Assembly (NCBI GenBank): GCA_002411085.1
Contig: DHQK01000104.1
Coordinates: forward strand, 5,710-15,827
Reading direction: 5' to 3'
From: Marinilabilia sp. UBA5340
GTDB lineage: Bacteria > Bacteroidota > Bacteroidia > Bacteroidales > Marinilabiliaceae
DNA length: 10,118 bases
Shown: piece by piece, positions 1-8,026 of the stretch
Numbering within the stretch: the stretch's first letter is position 1
How the letters are laid out: each line of letters begins with the position of its first letter
Notes under the pieces: generated by a model
The model's input: the letters and a program-made list of their open reading frames with translations, nothing else
Databases searched by the model: none
Told to the model about the DNA's origin: nothing
Translations under genes and position numbers: made by a program

Positions 1-1563
1 GACAACAGAGTTATTTTGAGTGGAAACATTGGTGACCCGCTTGAGATTGATGACAACGCTTGTCATGTAGTTCTATTTCCACTTGGAGTAGATGACACCG
101 CCATCCTGGAAGGTGTATATATTACAGGCGGCTATGCCAATCTTTCCACAAGCACAGCCCCATTCCATTTTGCCAACCGTGGCGGAGGAGTTCACATGCG
201 CAACGGAGGAATTGTTCGCCAATCAGCAATCACAGGAAATTATTCAACAGATGGGGGTGGAGGAGCCTATCTCTACGAGGGAGGAACCATTACCCTGAGT
301 GAGATTTCCAACAACCGCACCAATACAAATGGCGGTGGTGCACTATTAAACCAGGGGGGAGTTATTTCCGCCAGTTTAATTCACAGCAACCAGTCTCTGG
401 ATGCTGGAGCCACCGGAGCCGGGGTGTTTTTTGATTCTTCATCAGGCACCTCAGGCACCCTCACTCATTCAATAGTTGTTGGCAACCTCTCCAATAACAA
501 AGGTGGTGGCATTGGTACTTATGGCGGCGGAAACATCATTAACAACCTAATCATTAACAATGAAGCCACCGGCAACGGAGGAGGAGTATTTTTACAGGAA
601 GGAGGAACAGTTACCAACAACACCATTGTTTCCAACAAGGGAGACCAGGGACCAGGTGTGTATGCAGACACCGGAGGAGAAATTTATAATTCCGTGATAT
701 GGAACAATGAACTCGTCAACAGCACAACCCAAATAAGTATAGACGATGCTACAACAGTTGTAGATTACTCAGCCATTGAAGGGGGACTTAGTGGAACCAA
801 TGTTACCAATGTAATAGAGTTATCATCAAACAACACAGACCCAGGTTCAGGTACGGAAGAGTATCCGGAATTCAGAAACCCTGTTGCTTTTATGGCACAG
901 CCGCTCACCACTCAACAAATCGCAGACCTGCTGGATGCTGATTACAAACTCAATGTGACATCAGCATTGCTGGATGCAGGAAATTCCTCCGCAACAGGGG
1001 TACCACTTTTGGATCTGGAAGGTCAGGACAGGACACTTCAGACCGCCGTTGACATCGGAGCGTACGAAACCAACTATTTCGACATCAACGGATCAGTCAC
1101 CAGCGGCACAGGTACAATTGATCCCACTTCCGCGTTGGTACTCAACAACGGGGAAATCACGTTTACTTTAACTCCCGGAAGCGGTTACGATGTGACTGAA
1201 TTCCTGATCAACGGCACCGATTACACATCGAATCTGGTGGCAGATGGAAGCGAATTTACTTATACTATGAACGTTACCGAAAACCTTGACGCGACGGTTA
1301 CCTTTGACCTGGCCAACAGCTTTGCAGAGGCTGCTGAAGGGCAGTTTAAGCTATATCCGGTTCCTGCGCAGCACATCATGTATATTGATGGAATTACAAT
1401 CCAAAAAGTAGAGATTTTCTCAGCAGATGGCAAACTGGTGAAAGTCATCGAAAACACTGATTTACGATCAATTCCTGTTGCAGATCTTAAAAAAGGACTG
1501 TACTTTATTTCATTAACCCCGGATTCGGGTGAGACCATAAAGACCCGATTCATCAAGAAATAA
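1..1563 (+). CDS. Right-handed beta-helix T9SS-secreted protein, 5' end outside window
   Basis: The reading frame is open from base 1 and ends at TAA 1561-1563, giving about 520 visible residues. The first codons (DNRVILSG) align with residues 148-155 (ENKVILSG) of the downstream paralog, so roughly 147 N-terminal residues, including the signal peptide, lie outside the window; the TTG at 16 is not the start. Visible order: Gly-rich beta-helix rungs of about 25 residues (nt 181-717); a choice-of-anchor-Q-like segment with LLDAG and VDIGAYE (about nt 967-1068); a divergent InlB B-repeat-like domain (about 1075-1310, with TPGSGYDV); and a T9SS type A sorting domain (about 1336-1560, with KLYPVPA and KKGLYFISL). 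The family knowledge is that such proteins cross the outer membrane by T9SS and are surface-anchored or released. No polysaccharide-lyase catalytic motif is recognised, so an adhesive or glycan-binding role is only inferred. Confidence 0.9.
   Translation, partial: DNRVILSGNIGDPLEIDDNACHVVLFPLGVDDTAILEGVYITGGYANLSTSTAPFHFANRGGGVHMRNGGIVRQSAITGNYSTDGGGGAYLYEGGTITLSEISNNRTNTNGGGALLNQGGVISASLIHSNQSLDAGATGAGVFFDSSSGTSGTLTHSIVVGNLSNNKGGGIGTYGGGNIINNLIINNEATGNGGGVFLQEGGTVTNNTIVSNKGDQGPGVYADTGGEIYNSVIWNNELVNSTTQISIDDATTVVDYSAIEGGLSGTNVTNVIELSSNNTDPGSGTEEYPEFRNPVAFMAQPLTTQQIADLLDADYKLNVTSALLDAGNSSATGVPLLDLEGQDRTLQTAVDIGAYETNYFDINGSVTSGTGTIDPTSALVLNNGEITFTLTPGSGYDVTEFLINGTDYTSNLVADGSEFTYTMNVTENLDATVTFDLANSFAEAAEGQFKLYPVPAQHIMYIDGITIQKVEIFSADGKLVKVIENTDLRSIPVADLKKGLYFISLTPDSGETIKTRFIKK
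181..717 (+). repeat. 25-residue (75 bp) beta-helix rung repeats, first paralog
   Basis: Seven consecutive rungs follow the pattern GGGxxxxxGGxIxxxxIxxN, mostly 25 residues apart. The third is extended to 30 residues (insert near SLDAGATGA) and the fourth is irregular (FFDSSSGTSG in place of the Gly pair). Asn residues recur at the same place in each turn (ITGN, ISNN, IHSN, IINN, IVSN), as in the stacked Asn ladders of parallel beta-helix proteins. The repetition is clear in protein but degenerate in DNA, which suggests old repeats under selection rather than a recent tandem expansion. Confidence 0.8.
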
Positions 1564-1568
1564 CCAAT

Positions 1569-1638
1569 TGCGTGAAGCGGTCAATGACCGCAAAATGCAA
1601 GAAGCTTAAATCACGCATATATAACTTTGGTTATATAT
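1569..1638 (+). other. Stacked hairpins in the 3' flank of the first beta-helix gene
   Basis: Three inverted repeats lie just after the stop codon. An outer pair TGCGTGA (1569-1575) and TCACGCA (1611-1617) encloses GCGGTC (1577-1582) and GACCGC (1586-1591) with a 3-base loop. Directly next comes ATATATAAC (1617-1625) and GTTATATAT (1630-1638), a perfect 9-bp stem with a TTTG loop. They precede the terminator at 1653, so they are probably part of a structured mRNA 3' end. That role is inferred; only the complementarity is seen. Confidence 0.45.
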
Positions 1639-1652
1639 TTTACTGAAATATT

Positions 1653-1692
1653 ATCCCCGGCAACAGAGATTCTGAGGCCGGGGATTTTTTTT
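1653..1692 (+). terminator. Rho-independent terminator after the first beta-helix gene
   Basis: A perfect 9-bp GC-rich stem pairs ATCCCCGGC (1653-1661) with GCCGGGGAT (1677-1685). It can be extended inside by CAGA (1664-1667) with TCTG (1671-1674), and it is followed by a run of eight T (1685-1692). It lies about 90 bases after the stop of the first paralog. It suggests that the second paralog is transcribed from its own promoter, or by read-through. Confidence 0.9.
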
Positions 1693-1854
1693 AATTTCCC
1701 CAGTATCTGCCAAAAAATAATCCCAATCAAAAAACCAGGTCTGCAAAAAAATGTCATTTCAAAACAAAAACAGACCATTCACCACAATTCAGTTGCACCT
1801 TATAACGACATTTAAGAACTTACTATTTCTTTTGAACTCTTTATTCCAATACTC

Positions 1855-3873
1855 ATGCTGGCAACCAAACACTTCACTACCCAAAGCTTAGGCTTTCTTT
1901 TTATTTTCTTTATCCTTTTTGCCAAACCGGCGTTTACAGATGCACAGCCAATTGTGAAGGTGAAAACCCAGGAAAAAGGAGGGAAGGTCTTTTCCGGTGT
2001 TAACCAACACGGAACCTGGGACAATGCCACCTACGAACTACAACAAGCCATAGACCACCTGCATGCCAATGGAGGCGGAGAAGTTTGGGTGGCTGGCGGA
2101 ACTTATTTCCCCACCAGTCTGTTGGCCGCGGCTCCGGATGCCCCCAATCCTCCTCTAACAGATCCCGAAGACCCTGCTTCTCCTGCTGACGGACGTCAGC
2201 TGTCATTCATCATGGCCAGCGGCGTATTGGTAATTGGAGGTTTTGACGGTTCCGAAAGCTCAAAAGATGACAGGCCATCTGACTTGTTTGACACCGAAAA
2301 TAAAGTCATCCTAAGCGGAGATATCGGAGTTCCTGCGCTCAACGAAGACAATGTCTATCATGTAGTAATTTTCCCACCGGAAACAGATGACTCTGCCATT
2401 TTACAGAATGTAGAGGTCACAGGGGGGTATGCCGATGGCCCTGCTGACTATTTTGCAAAAACAGGAGCCGGGGTTCACATCCGGGAAGGCGGATTGCTAA
2501 AAGAGTGTCAGGTTTACGACAACACATCAGCAGGTAGCGGCGGAGGCGTTTATCTCTACAAAGGCGGAAAAGTGGAAAGCTGTATTGTTTTCGAAAACAA
2601 CGCTTTTGTTCAGGGCGGAGGCATCTATTCCAACCTTGGAGGAGAGATATCCAAGACGGCCATTTACAGCAACACTGCAGGAAATATTGAGAACGATGGC
2701 AAAGGAGGAGGAGTTTTATTTGTAGCTAATGATGATGCAGAAGAAGGCAGCATCAGTCATTCAGCAATCTTTGCCAATCAATCTACCAACAAAGGTGGAG
2801 GGATTGCCAACTATTTGGGAGGCCAAATCATAAACAATTATATCGGGAACAATGAAGCAGCCGGAAAAGGGGGAGGCGTCTTTTTACAGGCCGGGGGACA
2901 AATGCTTAACAATACGGTGGTTTCAAATGCAGGCGACCAGGGAGCTGCCTTGTACTGCAGCGATGGAGGAACTGTTTACAACACCGTGATGTGGGGGAAT
3001 ACAACCCCATACAGCAGCAACCAGCAAGTGGCATTTGATGACAATGCTGCCACCACTTATGCCCTGCTTTTCGACTTCTGTGCCATCCAAAATGGAACTG
3101 TCTCCCCGGAGATTACCAATATGATTTCTCTTGATCCTGAAAACTCCGGAAACGGATTGCACCCGCAATTCAATAGACCCGTTTCATTTTCGGGCATCCC
3201 CACGTCCGCTACCGAACTGGAAGAAATCAAGAACAGCAACTATGCAATAGGGCTTAGCTCAGCATTATTGGATGCCGGAAAACCAGATCTTACCGGACTT
3301 CCGGTTCCTGAATCAGATCTTCTGGATGCTCCTCGAATTACCAAATCTATCATAGACATCGGGGCAGTTGAGGCACTGTATTACAATGTTTCCGGCACTG
3401 TAAGCGGCGGCAATGGTACCATCAGCCCCAATACTAGTGTAAAAGTAATGGAAGGAGGAGAAGTTGAATTTGTGGCCACTCCCGATGTAGGTTATACTGT
3501 TGCTGAATTCCTCATTAATAATACAGACTACACGATGCAAATCACAGACCAGGGAGAATGGTATACATATACCCAATCAGAAATCTCTCAAGATCTGTTA
3601 GCAAGCGTTGATTTCAGCATTCCCAACACACTGTCTCATATCAATGCTCCCGATTTTCTGATGTATCCGAATCCTGCAAGAGAAGTACTGTTTTTTGAAG
3701 GAATTTCTGCAAAATGCATTAAAATCATCAATTCTTGCGGACAAATAATCACAGCCCCCAAACGCCCTCTTAAAAATGCAATAGATATTTCCGCCCTACA
3801 AAGCGGAATCTACTTTCTGGTGATACAACAGGACAACAATCAGGAAGTAGTCAAGAAGTTTTTTAAAGATTAG
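1855..3873 (+). CDS. Right-handed beta-helix T9SS-secreted protein, complete paralog
   Basis: 672 residues. The ATG at 1855 is chosen because a signal peptide follows at once: basic N-terminus, hydrophobic core LGFLFIFFILFA and likely cleavage after TDA (about residue 30). The domains are an N-terminal cap of the beta-helix type (about 33-195, with VWVAGGTY and VLVIGGFDGS), rungs (204-383), a choice-of-anchor-Q-like segment (LLDAGK to DIGAVE, about 471-506), a divergent InlB B-repeat-like domain (about 508-589, with TPDVGYTV) and a T9SS type A sorting domain (about 600-672, with MYPNPAREV and SGIYFLVIQ). It should cross the inner membrane by Sec and the outer membrane by T9SS. It matches the upstream gene domain for domain, including the 30-residue third rung, so the pair arose by tandem duplication. 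No catalytic motif is recognised. No clear promoter or Shine-Dalgarno sequence is visible in the 160 bases upstream. Confidence 0.92.
   Translation: MLATKHFTTQSLGFLFIFFILFAKPAFTDAQPIVKVKTQEKGGKVFSGVNQHGTWDNATYELQQAIDHLHANGGGEVWVAGGTYFPTSLLAAAPDAPNPPLTDPEDPASPADGRQLSFIMASGVLVIGGFDGSESSKDDRPSDLFDTENKVILSGDIGVPALNEDNVYHVVIFPPETDDSAILQNVEVTGGYADGPADYFAKTGAGVHIREGGLLKECQVYDNTSAGSGGGVYLYKGGKVESCIVFENNAFVQGGGIYSNLGGEISKTAIYSNTAGNIENDGKGGGVLFVANDDAEEGSISHSAIFANQSTNKGGGIANYLGGQIINNYIGNNEAAGKGGGVFLQAGGQMLNNTVVSNAGDQGAALYCSDGGTVYNTVMWGNTTPYSSNQQVAFDDNAATTYALLFDFCAIQNGTVSPEITNMISLDPENSGNGLHPQFNRPVSFSGIPTSATELEEIKNSNYAIGLSSALLDAGKPDLTGLPVPESDLLDAPRITKSIIDIGAVEALYYNVSGTVSGGNGTISPNTSVKVMEGGEVEFVATPDVGYTVAEFLINNTDYTMQITDQGEWYTYTQSEISQDLLASVDFSIPNTLSHINAPDFLMYPNPAREVLFFEGISAKCIKIINSCGQIITAPKRPLKNAIDISALQSGIYFLVIQQDNNQEVVKKFFKD
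2464..3003 (+). repeat. 25-residue (75 bp) beta-helix rung repeats, second paralog
   Basis: Residues 204-383 repeat the GGGxxxxxGGxIxxxxIxxN rung. Spacing is 25 residues for most turns and 30 for the third and fourth (insert NIENDGK and the irregular ANDDAEEG turn). The fifth and sixth rungs are the best conserved between the two paralogs, for example GGGVFLQ-x-GG and VSN-x-GDQG. Cys218 and Cys243 sit at equivalent points of neighbouring rungs, where the first paralog has Ser. Confidence 0.8.
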
Positions 3874-4026
3874 ACTTTCGGCAATCCAAAGTGTGACAGC
3901 CGAGACAGTAAAAGAGAGTTGTGAAATTAAAAGAAATGGTAATTGGAATCACTGAGAAATTTACCCCTTAAACGAACTACAACCATTGCAAAAAACATCA
4001 AAATCAGAATATTTTGATTCGCTTGC

Positions 4027-4068
4027 GCAAAAAACGAGGGCTCCCCTCCTATCCGGGAAGCCCTCGTT
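4027..4068 (-). terminator. Terminator of the minus-strand glycosidase operon
   Basis: A perfect 10-bp stem pairs AACGAGGGCT (4033-4042) with AGCCCTCGTT (4059-4068), and CCC (4043-4045) with GGG (4055-4057) can extend it inside. Read on the minus strand, the hairpin is followed by a T run (the A run at 4029-4034), and it begins about 37 bases after the GH43 stop. On the plus strand the tail after the hairpin is only weakly T-rich (AAATATTT), so stopping the convergent beta-helix gene here is possible but less certain. Confidence 0.85.
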
Positions 4069-4105
4069 AAATATTTAGCTATTCCTTTTTTTTTAATAAA
4101 ACACC

Positions 4106-5806
4106 CTATTCCTCAACGCCTTCGGCATACATACCTAAATAAGTCCCGACAAAGCCGCCGGCTGTAGCCGTACTTAAGTAAGTAGCATCCTGTCCTTCGG
4201 CCAGGATTTCCCAGGTTTCTTTATCTTCGGAAATAAGAAAATCAAGATACTCTCCCCGCCCCACAACTTTCAAAAGTACAGAATGGTCAGTATTAAGACC
4301 TGTTCTTTTCATGGCAATCCGTTTCTTTTCGGTATTTCCCTCCCGAACAATAGTTTTCTCAACAAAGGCAACCAGTTCGTTCTGCTCATAAGTAACACCC
4401 AGAAAATAATTATTGGTTTCTGTGCGGAAGCAGACGAGACCAGCACACTGATTCATACTCCCGGGAATAATCTGAACCTCGGTAGAGGCTGAAAAATTCT
4501 GATGTTGCTGTCGCCTTCCGATAAAAGCAGGATTTTTCTGTTCTCTGAAAGAAACAGGCTGAAAATCCAGCTTCAAGCTACCATCCTTCAGTGAGAACCA
4601 CTTTTCTGACGGTGTTCGGATAAAATTCCAGCACAAACCCAGAGAATCTGAATCAAATTCATCCTTTACTTTGAAGTTTCCACGGGGAAAGAAATCAGCT
4701 CCCTCCTCCAGCGAATGAGAAGCATCAACGCTCAACGGCACTTTCTTTCCTTCCTCCAGTATCACCGGCCAGCCATTATGCCAGGCCACCGGCAAAAGGA
4801 ACGTTTCACGACCTGTATTATAATGGTTATCTTTATAAGGACGACATCCCAGAAAAACAGCCCACCAACTCCCATCTTCAAACTTAATAATATCAGCATG
4901 TCCCGTGGAAGTAACAGGATTTTGTCTGTCATCGGGAAGATTACGTTGAGTTAGAATCGGATTCCCTTCGAACGTTTCATAAGGCCCCTTTATATTCCGG
5001 CTGCGAAAAACAACCTCGGAATGCCCCTCTGCAGTACCGCCTTCAGCAGCCATCAGATAGTAATATCCATTGATTTTGTATAAATGAGGACCTTCAATCC
5101 ATATAGGCTTTTGGGTAATGTCATGCCCCCCGTCCACAATCATTTTTCTTGGGCCTTTCATTTCATCCTTATCCACATCATATTCCTGAATCCAAATTGC
5201 TTTGTGCCCTGGATAGATGGACTCTCCTTCAGGATCACCATTATTCACCAACCAAGCCCTTCCATCATCATCAAAAAACAAAGAAGGATCAATGCCGGGT
5301 ACTTCCGGGATCCATATTGGGTCACTCCATGAACCTGCAGGATCTTTAGTTTTCACTATGAAGTTGCCGTCACCTCCCACAAAAGTGGTTACCATGTAAA
5401 AGGTGTCGTTGTGTGGGTTGTAACTGATAGCCGGAGCAAAAATGCCTTCAGAGATTTCCTGATCTGTAATATTGAGTTGGGAGGGTCTGTTCAACACGTG
5501 CCCTATTTGTTTCCAATTTACCAGATCGGTACTATGAAATATGGGAACTCCCGGAAAAAAAGAAAACGTAGAATTCACCAGATAATAATCCCCGTCTTTT
5601 TTGCAAATAGAAGGATCTGGGTAAAATCCACTCAGAATGGGATTAAAATAATCATCCTCCTCCAACTTTATTTCATTGTAGAACTCATCATTACCCTCGT
5701 ATTGGAACCAATGGAAAAAAGCTCCCTTTTGTCCTTGCTCTTGTGAGCCACAAGCAGCCACCAAAACAAGAATTGGCAAAAAAATCAGTTTTTTGGGATT
5801 CAGCAT
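4106..5806 (-). CDS. GH43 beta-xylosidase/alpha-L-arabinofuranosidase lipoprotein
   Basis: 566 residues from the ATG at 5804-5806. The frame stays open to a TTG at 5866, but only the internal ATG puts a lipoprotein signal at the N-terminus (lipobox VAAC, lipidated Cys19). Residues about 53-370 are a GH43 five-bladed beta-propeller with inverting-enzyme residues intact: base Asp64 (FYPDPS), pKa modulator Asp173 (GIDPSLFFDD) and acid Glu238 (WIEGPH). Residues about 383-564 form a beta-sandwich of the GH43_C2 type found in beta-xylosidases. PGVPIFHSTDLVNW, RPSQL and STGHADII resemble GH43 subfamilies 11/12, so it likely removes xylose or arabinofuranose from xylo-oligosaccharides. It is the last operon gene, 56 bases after GH67 and just before a terminator. 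Being a lipoprotein, it is membrane-anchored; whether it faces the periplasm or the cell surface is not decided by the CGSQEQ sequence. The exact substrate is inferred. Confidence 0.93.
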   Translation of the reverse strand: MLNPKKLIFLPILVLVAACGSQEQGQKGAFFHWFQYEGNDEFYNEIKLEEDDYFNPILSGFYPDPSICKKDGDYYLVNSTFSFFPGVPIFHSTDLVNWKQIGHVLNRPSQLNITDQEISEGIFAPAISYNPHNDTFYMVTTFVGGDGNFIVKTKDPAGSWSDPIWIPEVPGIDPSLFFDDDGRAWLVNNGDPEGESIYPGHKAIWIQEYDVDKDEMKGPRKMIVDGGHDITQKPIWIEGPHLYKINGYYYLMAAEGGTAEGHSEVVFRSRNIKGPYETFEGNPILTQRNLPDDRQNPVTSTGHADIIKFEDGSWWAVFLGCRPYKDNHYNTGRETFLLPVAWHNGWPVILEEGKKVPLSVDASHSLEEGADFFPRGNFKVKDEFDSDSLGLCWNFIRTPSEKWFSLKDGSLKLDFQPVSFREQKNPAFIGRRQQHQNFSASTEVQIIPGSMNQCAGLVCFRTETNNYFLGVTYEQNELVAFVEKTIVREGNTEKKRIAMKRTGLNTDHSVLLKVVGRGEYLDFLISEDKETWEILAEGQDATYLSTATAGGFVGTYLGMYAEGVEE

Positions 5807-5862
5807 AACGAAATATTTAAATACATCAGCCTGCATTTCTAATCTGATTGAAAAAAAACAGA

Positions 5863-8010
5863 TCAATTGTGATGTGTCATATCAAATTTAATTTTCTTCA
5901 ATTCATCCAGATCATGAACCGGTCGTTCAAGTTCTGCAGGAATAGGCATCTTCGAAAAAGTCTGAAAATAGAGTAAACAGGCATCTCGCCACCATTCAGC
6001 TTCACGGGACTGTATTTTCAGTTTCTGTCTCACATGCTCGAAACGTTCTTCATCAATCATTCCCTGCATCCGATCCCATTTTTTCTGCATCAATCGCACT
6101 TCCTCCACGCCATCATAATAATGATAGCAAAGCTCGTCCCACAGCGACAGGCCTGAACTCATAGTATAATCCCATGGAAGGTGATGAAACCAAAGAATCA
6201 GGTTTTCAGGACATATTTTGGGATTGTTGTACATAGATGCCAGTGGCTCCTCATATTGCTCAACCGCATTGCTGCCGCTTTCTGAACGATCAAACCCAAT
6301 ACCGTCCTCAGAAGCATTATGGTAGTATTTGGGCAACCAGTCGGGGCGTGCTCCTTCAATCTCGGTCCACGGTTCTGGGCCATGATGATGGCTCCATCCC
6401 ATCAGGTGATGAAGACCAAGCGGAGTCATATAATTTACTACGGCCTCACGAGAGCGCATCATGATATTCAATGAAGGTTCCACAAAGGCATCCTCATTGG
6501 AAAATGTCATCCCAAGCCATTCCTTACCAATTTCATCAGCTCTGAGGGTATGATCCCAGGCCAGACGACCATAAGCATACCAATTGGCCTGTGCAAAATG
6601 ATGGCCTGTCCAGTTAACATCACGTCCGATATTGGCCACACCTGCAATGGCAGTATGTTTCTGATTAAACAAAGATCCATCGGTAGCCTTTGCAACCGTT
6701 GAACCGGGACCTTTGGCATAAGTATCACTTTCAAAAGTCTCCTTTTGCATTGTGGGCAGGTAAGCCAAATGATTAGAAAAACCCAGATATTCCTGTGTTA
6801 TCTGGAATTCAATCATCAGAGAAGTCTCCTCCATCGCTCCAAATACAGGGCTAAAAGGCTCCCGGGGCTGAAAGTCAATGGGGCCGTTTTTCACCTGTAC
6901 AATCACATTCTCATGAAATTTGCCATCCAATGGCACAAATTCATTGTAAGCCTGTTTAGCCCGGTCATCTCCGGAAGGTGCATAGACAAAAGCCCGCCAC
7001 ATCACTATTCCGTTGTAGGGTTCCAAGGCTTCGGCCAGCATATTGGCGCCATCAGCATGCGTCCGTCCATAATCCTGTGGTCCGGGCTGACCTTCGGAGT
7101 TAGCTTTTACCAAAAAACCTCCAAAGTCTGGAATATCTTCATAGATCTCTTCCACTTTGTCTTTCCACCATTCACGAACTTCGTCTCTTAATGGGTCCGA
7201 ATCTTCAAGACCGCCTATTACAGCCGGTGACGAGAAGTTCACGGACAAATAAACCTTAATATTATAGGGACGCAATAGATCTGCAAACCTCACCACCTGC
7301 TCCAGGTATTCATCCGCTAAGACCTCGGGAGCTGCATTTACATTGTTCAGCACTGTCCCATTGATACCTACCGAAGCATTGGCACGTGCATAAGTCTGGT
7401 AATGCGCTTTCAGGTCTTTAAAATCTTCCTTGCGATTCCACCAGATGGAATGCCCGGCATATCCGCGTTCGACGGTTCCGTTTAAATTGTCCCAATGATT
7501 AAGCAACCGCAATTCATATTTGGGAGACTCCACAATATCAATGGAAGCGATGTCCTCTTCGTTCTGCATCATGCGAATAAAAGCGAATGTTCCATACAGA
7601 ACACCTGCATCACTATTGGCAGTAATCACCACCTGCGCATCCTTCCCTTCACCGATCGTTTTGATAACATAGCCCTCATTACCACATCCTTTCAGGCGTT
7701 CCTTCAACCCTTGGATATTCATTTTCTCATCCAGCCCAACACCCATCAGGATAGAACTTCCTGTCACTTTTTTGCTGATAGCTGCATCCACTGAAGTCAT
7801 CCCCTTAATCGCCTTAACAAGCTCACTTTGTGCGACTTCAATCACAGGGCTGCGTTCTTCCACATAAATATTCTTTAGCCCTGAATACTCATCAAGAACA
7901 TGCTCAGAGACTTTCCCATATCTTAGCCAAAGATTTTCACCCGTTTCGGCAAACAGCATTCCCGGCATCGAAAAAATCAGAATAACCAATAATAAAATTT
8001 TTCCTCTCAT
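5863..8010 (-). CDS. aguA: GH67 alpha-glucuronidase
   Basis: 715 residues from the ATG at 8008-8010, ending at TGA 5863-5865. An in-frame start at 8115 would overlap the GH35 gene by 89 bases and bury the signal peptide, so it is rejected. The signal peptide (LLLVILIFSM core) is probably cleaved after LFA at residue 21, giving a periplasmic enzyme. Family-typical stretches are ENLWLRYG near the N-terminus, YARANASVGINGTVLNNVN, EDGIGFDRS and HHLPWDY. Predicted catalytic residues are acid Glu306 (KANSEGQPGP) with Asp379 (GPIDFQ) and Glu407 (ITQEYLG); their spacing (73 and 28) equals that of Glu292, Asp365 and Glu393 reported for Cellvibrio japonicus GlcA67A. GH67 enzymes remove (4-O-methyl)-D-glucuronic acid from the non-reducing terminal xylose of xylo-oligosaccharides. 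Sixteen bases separate it from the GH35 gene, which indicates co-transcription and likely translational linkage. Confidence 0.96.
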   Translation of the reverse strand: MRGKILLLVILIFSMPGMLFAETGENLWLRYGKVSEHVLDEYSGLKNIYVEERSPVIEVAQSELVKAIKGMTSVDAAISKKVTGSSILMGVGLDEKMNIQGLKERLKGCGNEGYVIKTIGEGKDAQVVITANSDAGVLYGTFAFIRMMQNEEDIASIDIVESPKYELRLLNHWDNLNGTVERGYAGHSIWWNRKEDFKDLKAHYQTYARANASVGINGTVLNNVNAAPEVLADEYLEQVVRFADLLRPYNIKVYLSVNFSSPAVIGGLEDSDPLRDEVREWWKDKVEEIYEDIPDFGGFLVKANSEGQPGPQDYGRTHADGANMLAEALEPYNGIVMWRAFVYAPSGDDRAKQAYNEFVPLDGKFHENVIVQVKNGPIDFQPREPFSPVFGAMEETSLMIEFQITQEYLGFSNHLAYLPTMQKETFESDTYAKGPGSTVAKATDGSLFNQKHTAIAGVANIGRDVNWTGHHFAQANWYAYGRLAWDHTLRADEIGKEWLGMTFSNEDAFVEPSLNIMMRSREAVVNYMTPLGLHHLMGWSHHHGPEPWTEIEGARPDWLPKYYHNASEDGIGFDRSESGSNAVEQYEEPLASMYNNPKICPENLILWFHHLPWDYTMSSGLSLWDELCYHYYDGVEEVRLMQKKWDRMQGMIDEERFEHVRQKLKIQSREAEWWRDACLLYFQTFSKMPIPAELERPVHDLDELKKIKFDMTHHN

Positions 8011-8026
8011 TTCTGTATATTTTGAA

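Noticed and set aside
16..18. TTG at 16 as the start of the first beta-helix gene
   Set aside because: The frame is open to base 1 and the preceding codons align with the paralog, so the gene runs in from the left.
181..3003. Gly-rich 75-bp periodicity as a CRISPR or satellite repeat
   Set aside because: The periodicity is in protein, the DNA copies are degenerate, and it lies inside open reading frames of beta-helix proteins.
1855..3873. Assignment of the beta-helix proteins as pectate lyases
   Set aside because: The fold is shared, but no polysaccharide-lyase catalytic or calcium-binding motif was identified.
5804..5866. Longer GH43 start at TTG 5866
   Set aside because: It would overlap the GH67 stop codon and move the lipobox too far from the N-terminus.
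6745..7191. 148-codon plus-strand open frame inside the GH67 gene
   Set aside because: It is antisense to a strongly conserved GH67 coding region and its translation resembles no known family.
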